This document shows positions 40,430 to 53,070 of a DNA stretch of 64,000 nt, piece after piece. Source of the DNA: Stenotrophomonas maltophilia (GTDB lineage Bacteria > Pseudomonadota > Gammaproteobacteria > Xanthomonadales > Xanthomonadaceae); assembly GCA_009912235.1 (NCBI GenBank), contig WNDS01000004.1, forward strand, positions 62,001-126,000, given 5' to 3'. Positions within the stretch are counted from its first letter, which is position 1. Every line of letters begins with the position of its first letter. The position numbers and the translations under genes were made by a program. Below the pieces are notes generated by a model. The model saw only the letters and a program-made list of their open reading frames with translations. It did not search any database and had not been told where the DNA came from.

Positions 40430-41491
40430 TCAGCCGATCTCGCGGATGACGTTGCCCTTGCCGTCGCGCAGCTGGGTCGGCAGCACTTCCACCCGCAGCC
40501 CGACGCCCAGCGCGTACACGCCACGGCGGGCCTGTACGCCATCCAGCAGCTGCTGCAGCCCGGCCGCACTCAGCGTGCAGCGCGCGCTGACGTCATCCTC
40601 GGCCGCCACGGCGTCTTCCGCGCCGGCAAGGAACGTCCACTGGCGCTCACGGCCGACCAGGGTCAGCGGCTTGCCGTGGCCCAGCCGCAACGGCAGCAGT
40701 TCCAGCACGCTGGGCACATGCCCGGCGCCCAGCACCACCTGCGGCTGGCCATCATCCCAGCGCCAGTCCAGTGTTTCCACGAACAGCATGCCGGTGCTCG
40801 ATCCCTCCTGCGCACTGCCGGCTTGCACGGCTGCCGCCAGCGCCGGTTGCGCCTGCAGCAGATCGGCACGGTGCAGGTCCGTGATCCAGCACGGCATCGC
40901 CGGCAGCAGCGCCTGCAGCACGCCGGTAGTGGACCAGCGCCGCACCGCGGCCATCTCGCCGTCGCTCAGGCCCACCACCTGCAGGAACCGCAGGTGGCCG
41001 TTGGCGGTATCGCGCGCCGGCAGCTGCGGATCCTCGATGAAGGCCAGGTGGCGCAGCACGGTGTCGGTGTCCAGTGCGATCGGGCCATTGGCATCGATAT
41101 GGTGGCCCGCTTCGAATGCGTTTCCGCTGCCGAACACGTAGCGCGCCAGGTTCTGCAACAGGTTCAGCGGCCACGCCGGCGGCGTTGCGTCGGCGCCTTC
41201 ACCCTCGGCAGCGGCCAGGTGGAAGGTCAGCTCGAAGCCGAAGCCGCTGGTGCCGGCATCCTCGCTCTGTTTGCCGTACAGCTCCGAGAAGCCATAGGTA
41301 ACGTAGTGCCAGTGCGGCACCGGTGCGTCGGCCCAGTACACGCTGATGCCATCCAGCGGATCCTGTCCGCCCAGCGTGTGTGGCAGCGCGGTGCCGTAGT
41401 GGTGCGGCTCCTGCCCGGCGTACAACGGCGCCAGCGCGGCGTTGATCGCATCCCAGCCGGGCGTGTCGGTGTCGTGGTGCGTGTCCTGCAC
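40430..41491 (-). CDS. Suppressor of fused (SUFU) domain protein
   Basis: A 353-residue protein of the bacterial SUFU family. The N-terminal SUFU fold is recognised by GWDAINAALAPLYAGQEPHHYGT, DGISVYWADAPVPHWHYVTYGFSELYGK, and FELTFHL. In animals SUFU binds Gli factors; in bacteria, SUFU proteins often act as immunity proteins of polymorphic toxins, or have unknown roles. No toxin gene is adjacent. The GTG start at 41491 has AGGAG nine bases upstream; the open frame extends further upstream without conservation. Confidence 0.85.
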   Translation of the reverse strand: MQDTHHDTDTPGWDAINAALAPLYAGQEPHHYGTALPHTLGGQDPLDGISVYWADAPVPHWHYVTYGFSELYGKQSEDAGTSGFGFELTFHLAAAEGEGADATPPAWPLNLLQNLARYVFGSGNAFEAGHHIDANGPIALDTDTVLRHLAFIEDPQLPARDTANGHLRFLQVVGLSDGEMAAVRRWSTTGVLQALLPAMPCWITDLHRADLLQAQPALAAAVQAGSAQEGSSTGMLFVETLDWRWDDGQPQVVLGAGHVPSVLELLPLRLGHGKPLTLVGRERQWTFLAGAEDAVAAEDDVSARCTLSAAGLQQLLDGVQARRGVYALGVGLRVEVLPTQLRDGKGNVIREIG

Positions 41492-41522
41492 GGCAGGCTC
41501 CTGTCCGGGGAAGCCGACCACT

Positions 41523-42044
41523 CTACCCGCCGGCAGTGTCCCCGACGACCTCGGCGGCCGGCGTGGCATTGGACAGCAGCGCGCGCGTTTCCTGCAGCCA
41601 GCGCTGCGCCAGGGCCGGGCTGCGCACCTTGCCGATGGCCGCCACCATATCCGGCCGCAACTTCTCCAGCCCGGGAGCGTCGGTGCAGCGTTCGATCTTC
41701 AGCTGCAGGGAATAGCCTTTCAGGCCCAGATGGCGGCGCACCGCCTCACTCATCGCATCGTAGAGCTGCTGGTACAGCGCCGGATCGTTTTCGCGGCCGG
41801 CGGTGTAGGCCGCCACCGGCGCCGGTGCCAGGCTGCCACCGATCACTTCGATCAGGCCCATCGCCACCAGCTGTTCCAGCGAATCGGCCGGCGCACGCAG
41901 CCCCGGCAGCAACCCGCGCAGCGCGTCGTCGTCTCGCTGCCCATCCACCATCAACAGGATCGAGCGCAGTGCCGCCGGCAGGCGCCGGGCGCGGTCTTCG
42001 ATTTCCTGGCGGCCAGCGGCCGTCTTGGCGTGCAGCAATGCCAT
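41523..42044 (-). CDS. Hypothetical protein, regulator-like
   Basis: A 173-residue unknown without a signal peptide. The N-terminal part (GRQEIEDRARRLPAALRSILLMVDGQRDDDALRGLLPGL, then SLEQLVAMGLIEVIGG) reads like a winged-helix or domain found in bacterial FHA/GGDEF-associated regulators. The C-terminal half is helical. It is in the same direction as the SUFU gene, 31 bases upstream. The start is supported by a GGAAGG site after a ten-base G-run. Confidence 0.6.
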   Translation of the reverse strand: MALLHAKTAAGRQEIEDRARRLPAALRSILLMVDGQRDDDALRGLLPGLRAPADSLEQLVAMGLIEVIGGSLAPAPVAAYTAGRENDPALYQQLYDAMSEAVRRHLGLKGYSLQLKIERCTDAPGLEKLRPDMVAAIGKVRSPALAQRWLQETRALLSNATPAAEVVGDTAGG

Positions 42045-42203
42045 GCCTTCCCCCCCCCCGATCCTTGATGCGCTTCAGCTGCACGCCCGGGCGGGCGTGC
42101 CCCCTTGGTTGCCATCGCCGGTGCCGGCGCAGCTTCCCCGAAGCGCCGGCCCTGTTGCAGATCGATGACAGGGCGAGCTTAGCGCATGTGCTGGCAGGCC
42201 TGG

Positions 42204-42269
42204 GTAGCGCCAGGCCATGCCTGGCGGCTTTTCCACGCGTCGCACCCGCCGGGCACGACCCGGCGCTAC
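42204..42269. repeat. SMAG dimer, two convergent GTAG palindromes
   Basis: 42204-42227 (GTAGCGCCAGGCCATGCCTGGCGG) and 42247-42269 on the other strand form the typical inverted pair. Confidence 0.8.
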
Positions 42270-42277
42270 CCGACCGG

Positions 42278-44158
<1,881 letters not shown>

Positions 44159-44340
44159 GACGCAGCCCTCCCAGACAAAGTCATGGCTTCGAGCATAGTC
44201 CGGCGCTGGCGTGCGGGCCGCCCTACCTTGGTAGGGGGCGGGGTTTGCATGCAGGGCTGCCGCCCTGCACCTGCCGAGGCCAAAGCCGAAGCCAGAGCCG
44301 AAGCAACAGCAACAGCCGGCTATCCGTGGGATGGCGGGGC

Positions 44341-44504
44341 GGGTCCGGTTGAGGGGGACGCCGTAAACCCCCTAAGGGTCCGGCCCAGCCGCTGGCGGCT
44401 GTGCGTTCGGGCGCTTGCGAAGCAGTGCTTCGCAAGCAAAGCGCCCTCATCCTTGGAGGCTTGGTCGCGGCATCCATGCCGCTCACACCCCCTCAACCGG
44501 ACCC
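44341..44504 (-). repeat. Long structured repeat element, variant copy, inverse orientation
   Basis: Perfect 17-bp arms (44341-44357 and 44488-44504) enclose internal hairpins at 44412-44436 and 44467-44482. Read on the minus strand, it shares the core GGCATGGATGCCGC, CAAGCCT, and GGCGTCCCC with the copies at 44672 and 52880, but has an extra internal stem and different arm sequence. Flanks resemble those copies in inverse order. Confidence 0.65.
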
Positions 44505-44547
44505 ACCCCGCCTTCGACAGTTTGCTGCGAGCTGTCGGAACAGCTCT

Positions 44548-44590
44548 TGGGGTCAGATCCGTTTTCCTTTGGAAAACGGATCTGACCCCA
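44548..44590. repeat. 43-bp perfect palindrome of the GGGGTCAGATCC family
   Basis: Two perfect 20-base arms with a TTT loop begin TGGGGTCAGATCC and end GGATCTGACCCCA. It is the longest perfect hairpin in the window. Confidence 0.85.
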
Positions 44591-44617
44591 GATTTATTTC
44601 GTTGCCTGACAGAGTTC

Positions 44618-44640
44618 ATCCACGCGTGGCGTGGATCTAC
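44618..44640 (-). repeat. SMAG-type GTAG palindrome (ATCCACG class)
   Basis: On the minus strand it reads GTAGATCCACGCCACGCGTGGAT. Confidence 0.75.
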
Positions 44641-44671
44641 AAAAGCCGAAGGAATCTGTCAGGGGTGGGGC

Positions 44672-44757
44672 GGTGTCGGATGGCGGGGTGTCCGCCGCAT
44701 GGATGCGGCGGCCAAGCCTACAGGGACGTACTTGCGGCGTCCCCGCCATCCGACACC
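44672..44757 (+). repeat. Structured repeat element, copy 1
   Basis: 17-bp arms GGTGTCGGATGGCGGGG / CCCCGCCATCCGACACC enclose an inner hairpin CCGCCGCAT-GG-ATGCGGCGG and a CAAG...CTTG stem. Copy 2 is at 52880-52965. Confidence 0.8.
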
Positions 44758-44850
44758 GCACCGCCAAGCCACCGATGCACGCTGTTGCTGTTGCCCTGGC
44801 CTGAAGCCTCGGCAGGTGCAGGGCGCAGCCCTGCCGAACACCCCACCCTT

Positions 44851-45465
44851 CTAGAACGGAGCCGCTGACTCGAACGCCAGCGCAGCCCCGGTCACCGGGT
44901 GGGTGAACGCCAGCGCGCACGCATGCAGATGCACCCGCTGCGCCGGTGCCGCGTCATACAGCACGTCACCCACGATGGGATGGCCAAGACTGGCCATGTG
45001 CAGCCGCAACTGGTGGCTGCGCCCGGTAATCGGCTCCAGCGTCACGCGCGTGCACTGCGCCTGCCCATCCCGCGCCAGCACCTGCCATCGCGTCAGCGCC
45101 GGCTTGCCCTGCACACGGTCGACCTTCTGCTTCGGCCGGTTCGGCCAGTCCACCATCAACGGCAGGTCCACCTCGCCGGCATCGGCGTCCAGCAGCCCCT
45201 GCACCAGTGCCTCGTAGCGCTTGCCCACCTGGCGCTGTTCGAACTGCATCGACAGCGCCGCCTGCATCGCCTTGCCGCGTGCATGCAGCAGCAGCCCCGA
45301 GGTCAACTGGTCCAGGCGGTGCACGGTCAGTGCATCGGGGTACCGCGCCTGCAGGCGCGCGACCACGCAGTCCTGGTTCTCTTCACTGCGGCCGGGCACG
45401 GACAGCAGGCCGGCCGGCTTTTCCGCCACCAGCAGTGCGTCGTCGATGTAATGCAGGTGGATCAT
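44851..45465 (-). CDS. rluA: RluA-family pseudouridine synthase
   Basis: Modifies uridine in 23S rRNA and tRNA in E. coli. It is a 204-residue compact form without S4 domain, as in RluA itself. The catalytic aspartate is in VHRLDQLTSGLLLHA (about residue 57). Other motifs are YEALVQGLL and ITGRSHQLRLHMASLGHPIVGDVLY. The start at 45465 was chosen because upstream codons are in repeats and terminator. Confidence 0.9.
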   Translation of the reverse strand: MIHLHYIDDALLVAEKPAGLLSVPGRSEENQDCVVARLQARYPDALTVHRLDQLTSGLLLHARGKAMQAALSMQFEQRQVGKRYEALVQGLLDADAGEVDLPLMVDWPNRPKQKVDRVQGKPALTRWQVLARDGQAQCTRVTLEPITGRSHQLRLHMASLGHPIVGDVLYDAAPAQRVHLHACALAFTHPVTGAALAFESAAPF

Positions 45466-45490
45466 CAGGTTCCCTACCCCTGAAACGGAA

Positions 45491-45514
45491 ACGGGGAAGC
45501 CGAAGCTTCCCCGT
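45491..45514 (-). terminator. Intrinsic terminator downstream of mdh
   Basis: ACGGGGAAGC-CGAA-GCTTCCCCGT hairpin; on the minus strand it is followed by TTCCGTTTC. Confidence 0.7.
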
Positions 45515-45520
45515 TCCTGC

Positions 45521-45592
45521 GTACCGACCAACGGTCGGTACCTACCGTGATGGATGACGTACCCACCAATGGTCGGTACCTACCGTGATGGA
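45521..45592. repeat. GTACCGACC palindrome and direct repeat
   Basis: A perfect hairpin GTACCGACC-AAC-GGTCGGTAC (45521-45541) is followed by a partial second copy; GGTCGGTACCTACCGTGATG occurs twice. It is related to the palindrome at 3855. Confidence 0.75.
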
Positions 45593-45623
45593 ACACCGCC
45601 GGCCTGGGCCGGCAGCGGCCGCA

Positions 45624-46716
<1,093 letters not shown>

Positions 46717-46725
46717 CAAAGGGGA

Positions 46726-47220
46726 TCAGGCGGCGAGGATCTTGTTCCACTCGGCCACGCGGTCGGCCTTGGCGGCCAGCACGGCGTCGGTATCGCCTTC
46801 CAGGGTGATCGAATGGATGACGTCGCCCTGCTTCACCGAGTCCACGATGGCCTGGCCTTCCAGCACCTTGCCGAACACGGTGTGGCGGCCGTCCAGCCAA
46901 TCGGTCTTGATGTGGGTGATGAAGAACTGGCTGCCATTGGTGTTCGGGCCGGCATTGGCCATCGACAGCGAGCCGACCTCGTGCTTGACGCCGTTGCTGG
47001 TCTCGTCTTCGAAACGGTAGCCCGGGCCGCCGCGGCCGGAGCCTTCCGGGCAGCCGCCCTGGATCATGAAGTCGGCGATGACGCGGTGGAAGATCAGGCC
47101 GTCATAGAAGCCCCGCTTGACCAGGTTCACGAAGTTGGCAACCGTCAGCGGGGCCTTGTCGGCGAACAGCTTGACCTTGATCGGGCCCTGGGTGGTGTCG
47201 AAAGTGGCGATGAGCGACAT
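46726..47220 (-). CDS. ppiB: Peptidyl-prolyl cis-trans isomerase B (cyclophilin)
   Basis: A cytoplasmic cyclophilin that speeds proline isomerisation. It has 164 residues and no signal peptide. Active site residues lie in IFHRVIADFMIQGGCPEGSGRGGPGYRFEDE, MANAGPNTNGSQFFIT and WLDGRHTVFGKV. Usual length for PpiB. Transcribed opposite to typA. Confidence 0.95.
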   Translation of the reverse strand: MSLIATFDTTQGPIKVKLFADKAPLTVANFVNLVKRGFYDGLIFHRVIADFMIQGGCPEGSGRGGPGYRFEDETSNGVKHEVGSLSMANAGPNTNGSQFFITHIKTDWLDGRHTVFGKVLEGQAIVDSVKQGDVIHSITLEGDTDAVLAAKADRVAEWNKILAA

Positions 47221-47491
47221 GAATATCCTTGGTGCAGATGGGGATGCGTCTAGCCGCCTAGTTTACACCCGGCTCGTGGCGGCGGCGGCTTCGACCATGG
47301 CCCAAGACGCTCCCTTCAGCGGCCGGCAGGGGGCGCTGCTGGGGACGCCGGTGGAGCCCCGGGGGCCGCCCGGCAGGCCCCGCCGGGCGGGGACCGGGGG
47401 CAGCTGAACGGGGCTTTTCGCGAATCGTCAAGTTCGACGTATAATGTTGAACTTCTTTTTCCAAATCCGGCGCCGACTGGCCCCCTTTCGT

Positions 47492-49339
47492 ATGTCCATC
47501 GAAAACCTTCGCAACATCGCCATCGTCGCCCACGTCGACCATGGCAAGACCACCCTGGTCGACCAGCTGCTGAAGCAGTCCGGCACCCTGTCCGAGCGTA
47601 CCGTCCTCGCCGAGCGCGTGATGGACAGCAACGACCAGGAAAAGGAACGCGGCATCACCATCCTGGCCAAGAACACGGCCATCACCTGGGAAGACAAGAA
47701 GACCGGCATCAAGAACCGGATCAACATCGTCGACACCCCCGGCCACGCCGACTTCGGCGGTGAGGTCGAGCGCGTGCTGTCGATGGTCGACACCGTGCTG
47801 ATCCTGGTCGACGCGATGGACGGCCCGATGCCGCAGACCCGCTTCGTCACCCAGAAGGCCTTCGCGATGGGCTTCAAGCCGATCGTCGTAGTCAACAAGG
47901 TCGACCGCCCGGGCTCGCGCCCGGAGTGGGTGATCGACCAGGTCTTCGACCTGTTCGACAAGCTCGGCGCCACCAACGAGCAGCTGGACTTCCCGATCGT
48001 CTACGCCTCGGCCCTGAACGGCTATGCCGGCCTGGAAGACAGCGTGCGCGACGGCGACATGACCCCGCTGTACGAAGCCATCATGCAGCACGCGCCGAAG
48101 CCGGAAGTCGATCCGGAATGTGCCTTCCAGATGCGCATCAGCCAGCTGGACTACAACAACTTCGTGGGCGTGATCGGCATCGGCCGCATCCAGCGCGGCA
48201 CCCTGAAGAAGAACATGCAGGTCGCGGTCATCGACCGTGAAGGCAAGAAGCGCAACGGCAAGGTCGCGCAGGTGCTGGGCTTCCTGGGCCTGGAGCGCAT
48301 CGAGCAGGACACCGCCGAAGCCGGTGACATCGTGGCCATCTCCGGTATTCCGGAACTGACCATCTCCGACACCCTGTGCCACCCGGAAACCCCGGAAGCG
48401 CTGCCGGCACTGACCGTCGACGAGCCGACCATCTCGATGACCTTCCAGGTCAACAACTCGCCGTTCGCCGGCAACAAGGACCTGTCCGGTGGCAAGTTCC
48501 TGACCAGCCGCCAGATCAAGGACCGCCTGGACCGTGAAAAGGTCCACAACGTGGCCCTGAGGGTCGAACAGCTGGAAGACGCCGACAAGTTCCTGGTCTC
48601 CGGCCGTGGCGAACTGCACCTGTCGGTGCTGATCGAGAACATGCGTCGCGAAGGCTACGAGCTGGCCGTGTCGCGCCCGGAAGTCATCATCAAGCAGATC
48701 GACGGCCAGGCCATGGAGCCGATCGAACAGCTGGTGGTGGACATCGAAGAAGTGCACCAGGGCGGCGTGATGGAAAAGCTGGGCACCCGCAAGGGCCAGC
48801 TGAAGAACATGGAGCCGGACGGCAAGGGCCGCGTGCGCCTGGAATACTCGATCCCGGCCCGTGGCCTGATCGGTTTCCAGAACGAGTTCAAGACCCTCAC
48901 CCAGGGTTCGGGCCTGCTGTTCCACGTGTTCGACCATTACGGTCCGAAGGAACAGGGCGCCATCGCCAAGCGCATCAACGGCGTGATGATCGCCAATGCG
49001 CCGGGCACCACGCCGGCCTACTCGCTGGGCCCGCTGCAGGAACGCGGCAAGCTGTTCGCTGCTGAAGGCGACAACGTGTATGAAGGTCAGCTGGTCGGTA
49101 TCCACTCCAAGGACAACGACCTGACCGTCAACGCGATCAAGACCAAGCCGCTGACCAACATGCGCGCTTCGGGCAAGGACGATGCGATCCAGCTGACCCC
49201 GGCGATCAAGTACTCGCTGGAACAGGCCCTGGACTTCATCGAAGACGACGAGCTGGTCGAGATCACCCCGAAGGAGATCCGTCTGCGCAAGAAGTTCCTG
49301 ACCGAAAGCGACCGCAAGAAGGCGTCGCGCGGTGGCTGA
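47492..49339 (+). CDS. typA: Ribosome-binding translational GTPase TypA/BipA
   Basis: A translation factor-like GTPase that acts on the ribosome under stress or cold. It has 615 residues. GTP motifs are [10 protein letters not shown] (about 15), [14 protein letters not shown] and VVNKVDRP. The EF-G-like domains III and V and the family C-terminal domain follow ([19 protein letters not shown]). The start at 47492 (MSIENLRN) matches the family; an in-frame upstream ATG adds a non-conserved leader. Confidence 0.96.
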   Translation: MSIENLRNIAIVAHVDHGKTTLVDQLLKQSGTLSERTVLAERVMDSNDQEKERGITILAKNTAITWEDKKTGIKNRINIVDTPGHADFGGEVERVLSMVDTVLILVDAMDGPMPQTRFVTQKAFAMGFKPIVVVNKVDRPGSRPEWVIDQVFDLFDKLGATNEQLDFPIVYASALNGYAGLEDSVRDGDMTPLYEAIMQHAPKPEVDPECAFQMRISQLDYNNFVGVIGIGRIQRGTLKKNMQVAVIDREGKKRNGKVAQVLGFLGLERIEQDTAEAGDIVAISGIPELTISDTLCHPETPEALPALTVDEPTISMTFQVNNSPFAGNKDLSGGKFLTSRQIKDRLDREKVHNVALRVEQLEDADKFLVSGRGELHLSVLIENMRREGYELAVSRPEVIIKQIDGQAMEPIEQLVVDIEEVHQGGVMEKLGTRKGQLKNMEPDGKGRVRLEYSIPARGLIGFQNEFKTLTQGSGLLFHVFDHYGPKEQGAIAKRINGVMIANAPGTTPAYSLGPLQERGKLFAAEGDNVYEGQLVGIHSKDNDLTVNAIKTKPLTNMRASGKDDAIQLTPAIKYSLEQALDFIEDDELVEITPKEIRLRKKFLTESDRKKASRGG

Positions 49340-49350
49340 TCGATACGATC

Positions 49351-49833
49351 GTGAACAGCCAGCCTGGCTACAACCCGGATCCGCACAAGCATCCGGGTCT
49401 CCACGCCATCGCCCTGCTCGAAGCGAGCAAGGCGCTGCTGGCGCTGTTGGCTGCGACCGGGCTGGAAGTGCTCGGTCCGCAGCCGCTGCGGCATGGCGTC
49501 ATGGTCCTGATCCGGCGTTTCAGCCTGGATCCGGACCATGGCACCCTGCCCTCCCTGCTCAACGCCATCAACCCCGGTGCCGTGCACCTGGCCGCTGCGG
49601 CCATGGTCGGCTACGGCCTGCTGCACCTGGTGGAAGCCTGGGGCCTGTGGCGCGCCAAGGCCTGGGCCTCGTGGCTGGGCTGCGTGTCGGCCGGCATCTA
49701 CCTGCCGTTCGACATCTACGCCATTGCCCGCCACCCCGGCTGGGCCTCCTGGTCGGTGCTGGTGGTGAACCTGCTGGTGGTCTACGTGCTGGCCCGCGAC
49801 ATCCTCAAGCGCCAGCGCAAGCGCCGCGCCTGA
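49351..49833 (+). CDS. DUF2127 family membrane protein
   Basis: A 160-residue integral membrane protein with four hydrophobic helices. Family features: PGLHAIALLEASKALLALLAATGLEVL at the start, VGYGLLHLVEAWGLWRAKAWASWLG and the basic C-terminus ILKRQRKRRA. Function unknown. The start is GTG at 49351. It begins 12 bases after typA and ends 29 bases before the amidase, so it may belong to one transcript. Confidence 0.85.
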   Translation: MNSQPGYNPDPHKHPGLHAIALLEASKALLALLAATGLEVLGPQPLRHGVMVLIRRFSLDPDHGTLPSLLNAINPGAVHLAAAAMVGYGLLHLVEAWGLWRAKAWASWLGCVSAGIYLPFDIYAIARHPGWASWSVLVVNLLVVYVLARDILKRQRKRRA

Positions 49834-49861
49834 GCGCTACACTGCGGGGCTGGAGCCATCG

Positions 49862-51499
49862 ATGCCGCCCATGCGCCCGTCCCTGCCGCCCCTGTTGCCC
49901 GCCCTGCTGAGCCTGGCCCTGCCAGGGCTGCTGGCCGCCTGTGGCCCTGCCACGCCGCAGGCCCATGCCGCTGCACCGCCGCCCGCGCCGCGCGCACACG
50001 ACGTGGCCGCCAACCCGCCGTTCCCCTACGCCGAAACCGACGTGGCCGACCTGCAGGCACGGATGACCGCCGGCGAGCTGGACAGCACCACCCTGACCCG
50101 TGCCTACCTGGACCGCATCGCCCAGCTCGACCGCAGCGGTCCCCGCCTGCATGCGGTGATCGAGCGCAATCCCGATGCCCTCAAGGGGGCGGCCGAGCGC
50201 GACCGCGAACGCCGTGACGGCCGCCTGCGCGGCCCGCTGCATGGCATTCCGGTACTGCTGAAGGACAACATCAACGCCGCACCGATGACCGCCAGTGCGG
50301 GCTCACTGCTGCTGAAGGACTTCCGCCCCGGCGATGCCTTCCTGGTCACGCGCCTGCGCGACGCCGGCGCGGTGATCCTGGGCAAGACCAACCTGAGCGA
50401 GTGGGTCAACTTCAGGGGCGAGAATTCGGTCTCCGGCTGGAGCGCGCGCGGCGGCCAGACCCGCAACCCGTACCGGCTCAGCCATTCGCCGTGCGGCTCC
50501 AGCAGCGGCAGCGCGGTGGTCGTCGCCGCCAACCTGGCCAGCGTGGCCATCGGCACCGAAACCGACGGCAGCATCGTCTGCCCGGCGGCGGTCAATGGCG
50601 TGGTCGGACTCAAGTCCACCGTCGGCCTGGTCAGCCGCGAAGGCATCGTGCCGATCTCCTTCAGCCAGGACACCGCCGGCCCGATGGCGCGCAGCGTGGC
50701 CGACGCCGCCGCAGTGCTGACTGCCATCGCCGGGCGCGACAGCGCCGACCCGGCCACCGCCACCATGCCCGGGCGCGCGGTCTACGACTAAACCGCCCGG
50801 CTCAACGCCCAGGGCCTGCGTGGCGCACGCATTGGCATGCTGCAGGGGCCGCTGCAGCAGCAGCCCGGCCTGGCACCGCTGCTGCGCCAGGCCGAGAGCG
50901 TGCTGCGCGATGCCGGCGCCACCGTGGTGCCGGTCACCCTGCCCGATGCCAGCGCCCGCGCCGAGGCCGAACAGACCCTGTTGCTGTACGAATTCAAGGC
51001 CGGCCTGGAACGCTACTTCGCCACCTACCACGCGCCGGTGCGCACCCTGCAGCAGGTCATCGCCTTCAACCGCGCCCATGCCGGCGAAGAACTGGGCCTG
51101 TTCGGCCAGCAGCTGATGGAGAAGGCCGCCGCGATGGGCACCCTGGGCAACCCGGCCTACATCCGTGCGCGCAGTGACGCACGCCGGCTGGCCGGCCCGG
51201 AAGGCATCGATGCCACCCTGCAGGCGCAGCAGCTCGATGCCATCGTTGCCCCCACCACCGGCGTGGCCTGGCCGATCCGCCACAGCGGCGATGATTTCCC
51301 CGGCGAGAGCTACAGCGCCGCCGCCGTGGCCGGCTATCCCAGCCTCAGCGTGCCGATGGGGCAGATCAACGGCCTGCCGGTCGGCCTGCTGTTCATGGGT
51401 ACCGCATGGAGCGAGCCGAAGCTGATCGAGCTGGGCTACGCCTACGAACAGCGCACCCGCGCACGGCAGCCACCCACGTTCGCCCCCGGCACGCCCTGA
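49862..51499 (+). pseudogene. Amidase-signature lipoprotein, one internal stop
   Basis: An exported amidase. The signal ends in a lipobox (LPGLLAACG), so it should be a periplasmic lipoprotein. The catalytic triad of the amidase signature family is visible: Lys134 in PVLLKDNI, the cis-serine in CGSSSGSAV (about 213-217), and nucleophile Ser237 in GTETDGSIVCPA. A TAA at 50789-50791 (codon 310, between VYD and TARLN) breaks the frame; relatives carry Asp-Tyr-Thr there. The downstream part (LRGARIGMLQGP to the final stop at 51499) is intact, including VAGYPSLSVPMG. Total frame 545 codons, normal for secreted amidases. Confidence 0.85.
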
Positions 51500-51511
51500 G
51501 CGGGCCGCCGC

Positions 51512-52656
51512 TTACCGCCCATCGTCCGGCACCGGCGGCGCAATGGCCGCTTCACCGTCCTCGGCACCGGGCGAACGCACATCATCGGCCGCCGCGTGGC
51601 GCACCGGCATCGGCGCCGGGTCCGGCTCACGCTCCAGGCGCGTACGCAGCCGCGGCAGGGCATGCGGATGCTCGCGTGCCAGGAAGTCGAGCATGCGCTC
51701 GCGCACCAGGCAGCGCAGGTCGAAGGCATCGCCGGAATTGCGCGCGCTCACCAGCAGGCGCACCTGCAGCGTGCGCTCGCTGGTTTCGGTCACCTGGGTC
51801 ACGCAGACCCGGCCATCCCACAGCGGCTGGCCCTGGCAGATGCGTTCCAGCTCGGCACGGATGGCCGCGATCGGCGCACGGTAGTCCAGCCACAGGAAAG
51901 CGGTACCGAGCAGGTCGGCACTGCGCCGCGTCCAGTTCTGGAAGGGGTTTTCGATGAACCAGGTCAGCGGCACCACCATGCGCTGCTCGTCCCAGATGCG
52001 CACCACCACGTAGCTGCTGGTGATCTCCTCGATGCGGCCCCACTCGCCTTCGACGATGTCCACATCGTCCAGCCGAATCGGCTGGGTCAGCGCGATCTGC
52101 AACCCGGCGATCAGGTTGCCAAACACCGGCTTGGCCGCGATGCCCGCCACCAGCCCGATCAGGCCGGCCGAGGCCAGCAGCGCGGCACCGATCTTCTGCA
52201 CCATCGGGAAGGTCAGCAGCACCAGTGCCGCGCCCAGCACGATGATGCCGCCCATCAGCACGCGGCTGAGCACCCGCGTCTGCGTCTGGATGCGGCGCGC
52301 TTCAAGGTTGTCAGCGATATCGATGGGGTTGTTGCGCAGGATCGCGCGCTCGCCGGCCGCCACCGCACGCACCAGCAGCCAGATGAAGCAGCCCATCAGC
52401 GCGATGTGCAGCGCGTGCTGCAGATTGCCCAGCAGCGGATCGTGCAGCGGCGTGGCCTGCAGCGCAGGAATCAGCAGGAACACCGGCAGCGCGGTCGCCA
52501 GCGGCAGACCGATCACCCGGCCGATGCGCGCACGGCGGCGGTCACGCCCCTTCAGCCGGTGGTAGACCCACAGGATCAGCCGCGCCCCAGTCCACCCACC
52601 ACCAGGGCAATGCCCAGTGGCCACAGATACGCCCGTGCACTGTCCCAACGCCACAC
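51512..52656 (-). pseudogene. MscS-type mechanosensitive channel, 1-bp frameshift near the start
   Basis: An inner membrane channel that opens under osmotic stress. The GTG start at 52656 has GGAGG eight bases before it and encodes WRWDSARAYLWPLGIALVVGGLG. The frame then needs one extra base near 52590 (CTGGGGCGCGG) to continue into LILWVYHRLKGRDRRR. After repair it has 382 codons. Several helices follow; the pore helix and cytoplasmic portal are ASAGLIGLVAGIAAKPVFGNLIAGLQIALTQPIRLDDVDIVEGEWG and the family C-terminus is VRERMLDFLAREHP. The missing G is in the same local word as the phoR shift, so it may be a sequence error. The long open frame before the GTG runs into repeats. Confidence 0.75.
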
Positions 52657-53070
52657 GATGCCCACCTCCGCCGCAATGCAAAGCAACAGCCTTGCGCAGC
52701 CGGCATGATCGGCATGTCAGCCCTTCGTAAGCAGCGTGTGTGTACGAGCCGGCAGAACCACGCCATGCATGGACGTTGTTCGCTCCCCCACCCCGATCAT
52801 CGATTCCAAATCCGATGCATCCACGCATCCACACATCGCGTGGATCCACAAAGCCGCAGGAAACTGTCGAAGGCGGGGCGGTGTCGGATGGCGGGGTGTC
52901 CGCGGCATGGATGCCGCGGACAAGCCTACAGGGACGTACTTGCGGCGTCCCCGCCATCCGACACCGCCCCGCCATCCCACGGAATGCCGCTTTGGTTTTG
53001 GTTTTGGCTTTTGCCGTTGCCGTGGCTTGAAGCAGGTGCAGGGCTGCAAGCCCTGCCGATACCCCCCCCC
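52657..53070. other. Repeat-rich intergenic region between aroG and mscS
   Basis: 414 bases without a gene. It contains an ATCCACG palindrome region (52819-52850), the structured repeat element copy 2 (52880-52965), and a flank shared with the copy at 44.7 kb including CAGGTGCAGGGC and its palindromic partner. Confidence 0.7.
52880..52965 (+). repeat. Structured repeat element, copy 2
   Basis: 17-bp arms identical to copy 1 enclose the inner hairpin CCGCGGCAT-GG-ATGCCGCGG. The inner arm differs from copy 1 at paired positions, so pairing is preserved. The CAAGCCTACAGGGACGTA stretch is unchanged. Confidence 0.8.

Larger units (their letters stand above)
44159..44850. other. Repeat-rich intergenic region between rluA-type gene and prpE
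   Basis: 692 bases with no gene, made up of repeats: a long structured element in inverse orientation (44230-44512), a 43-bp perfect palindrome (44548-44590), a SMAG palindrome (44618-44640) and the shorter structured element (44672-44757). See separate entries. Confidence 0.75.

Noticed and set aside
44159..44850. Small proteins in the repeat region
   Set aside because: All open frames there are made of palindromic repeats read in several frames, with no conserved protein.
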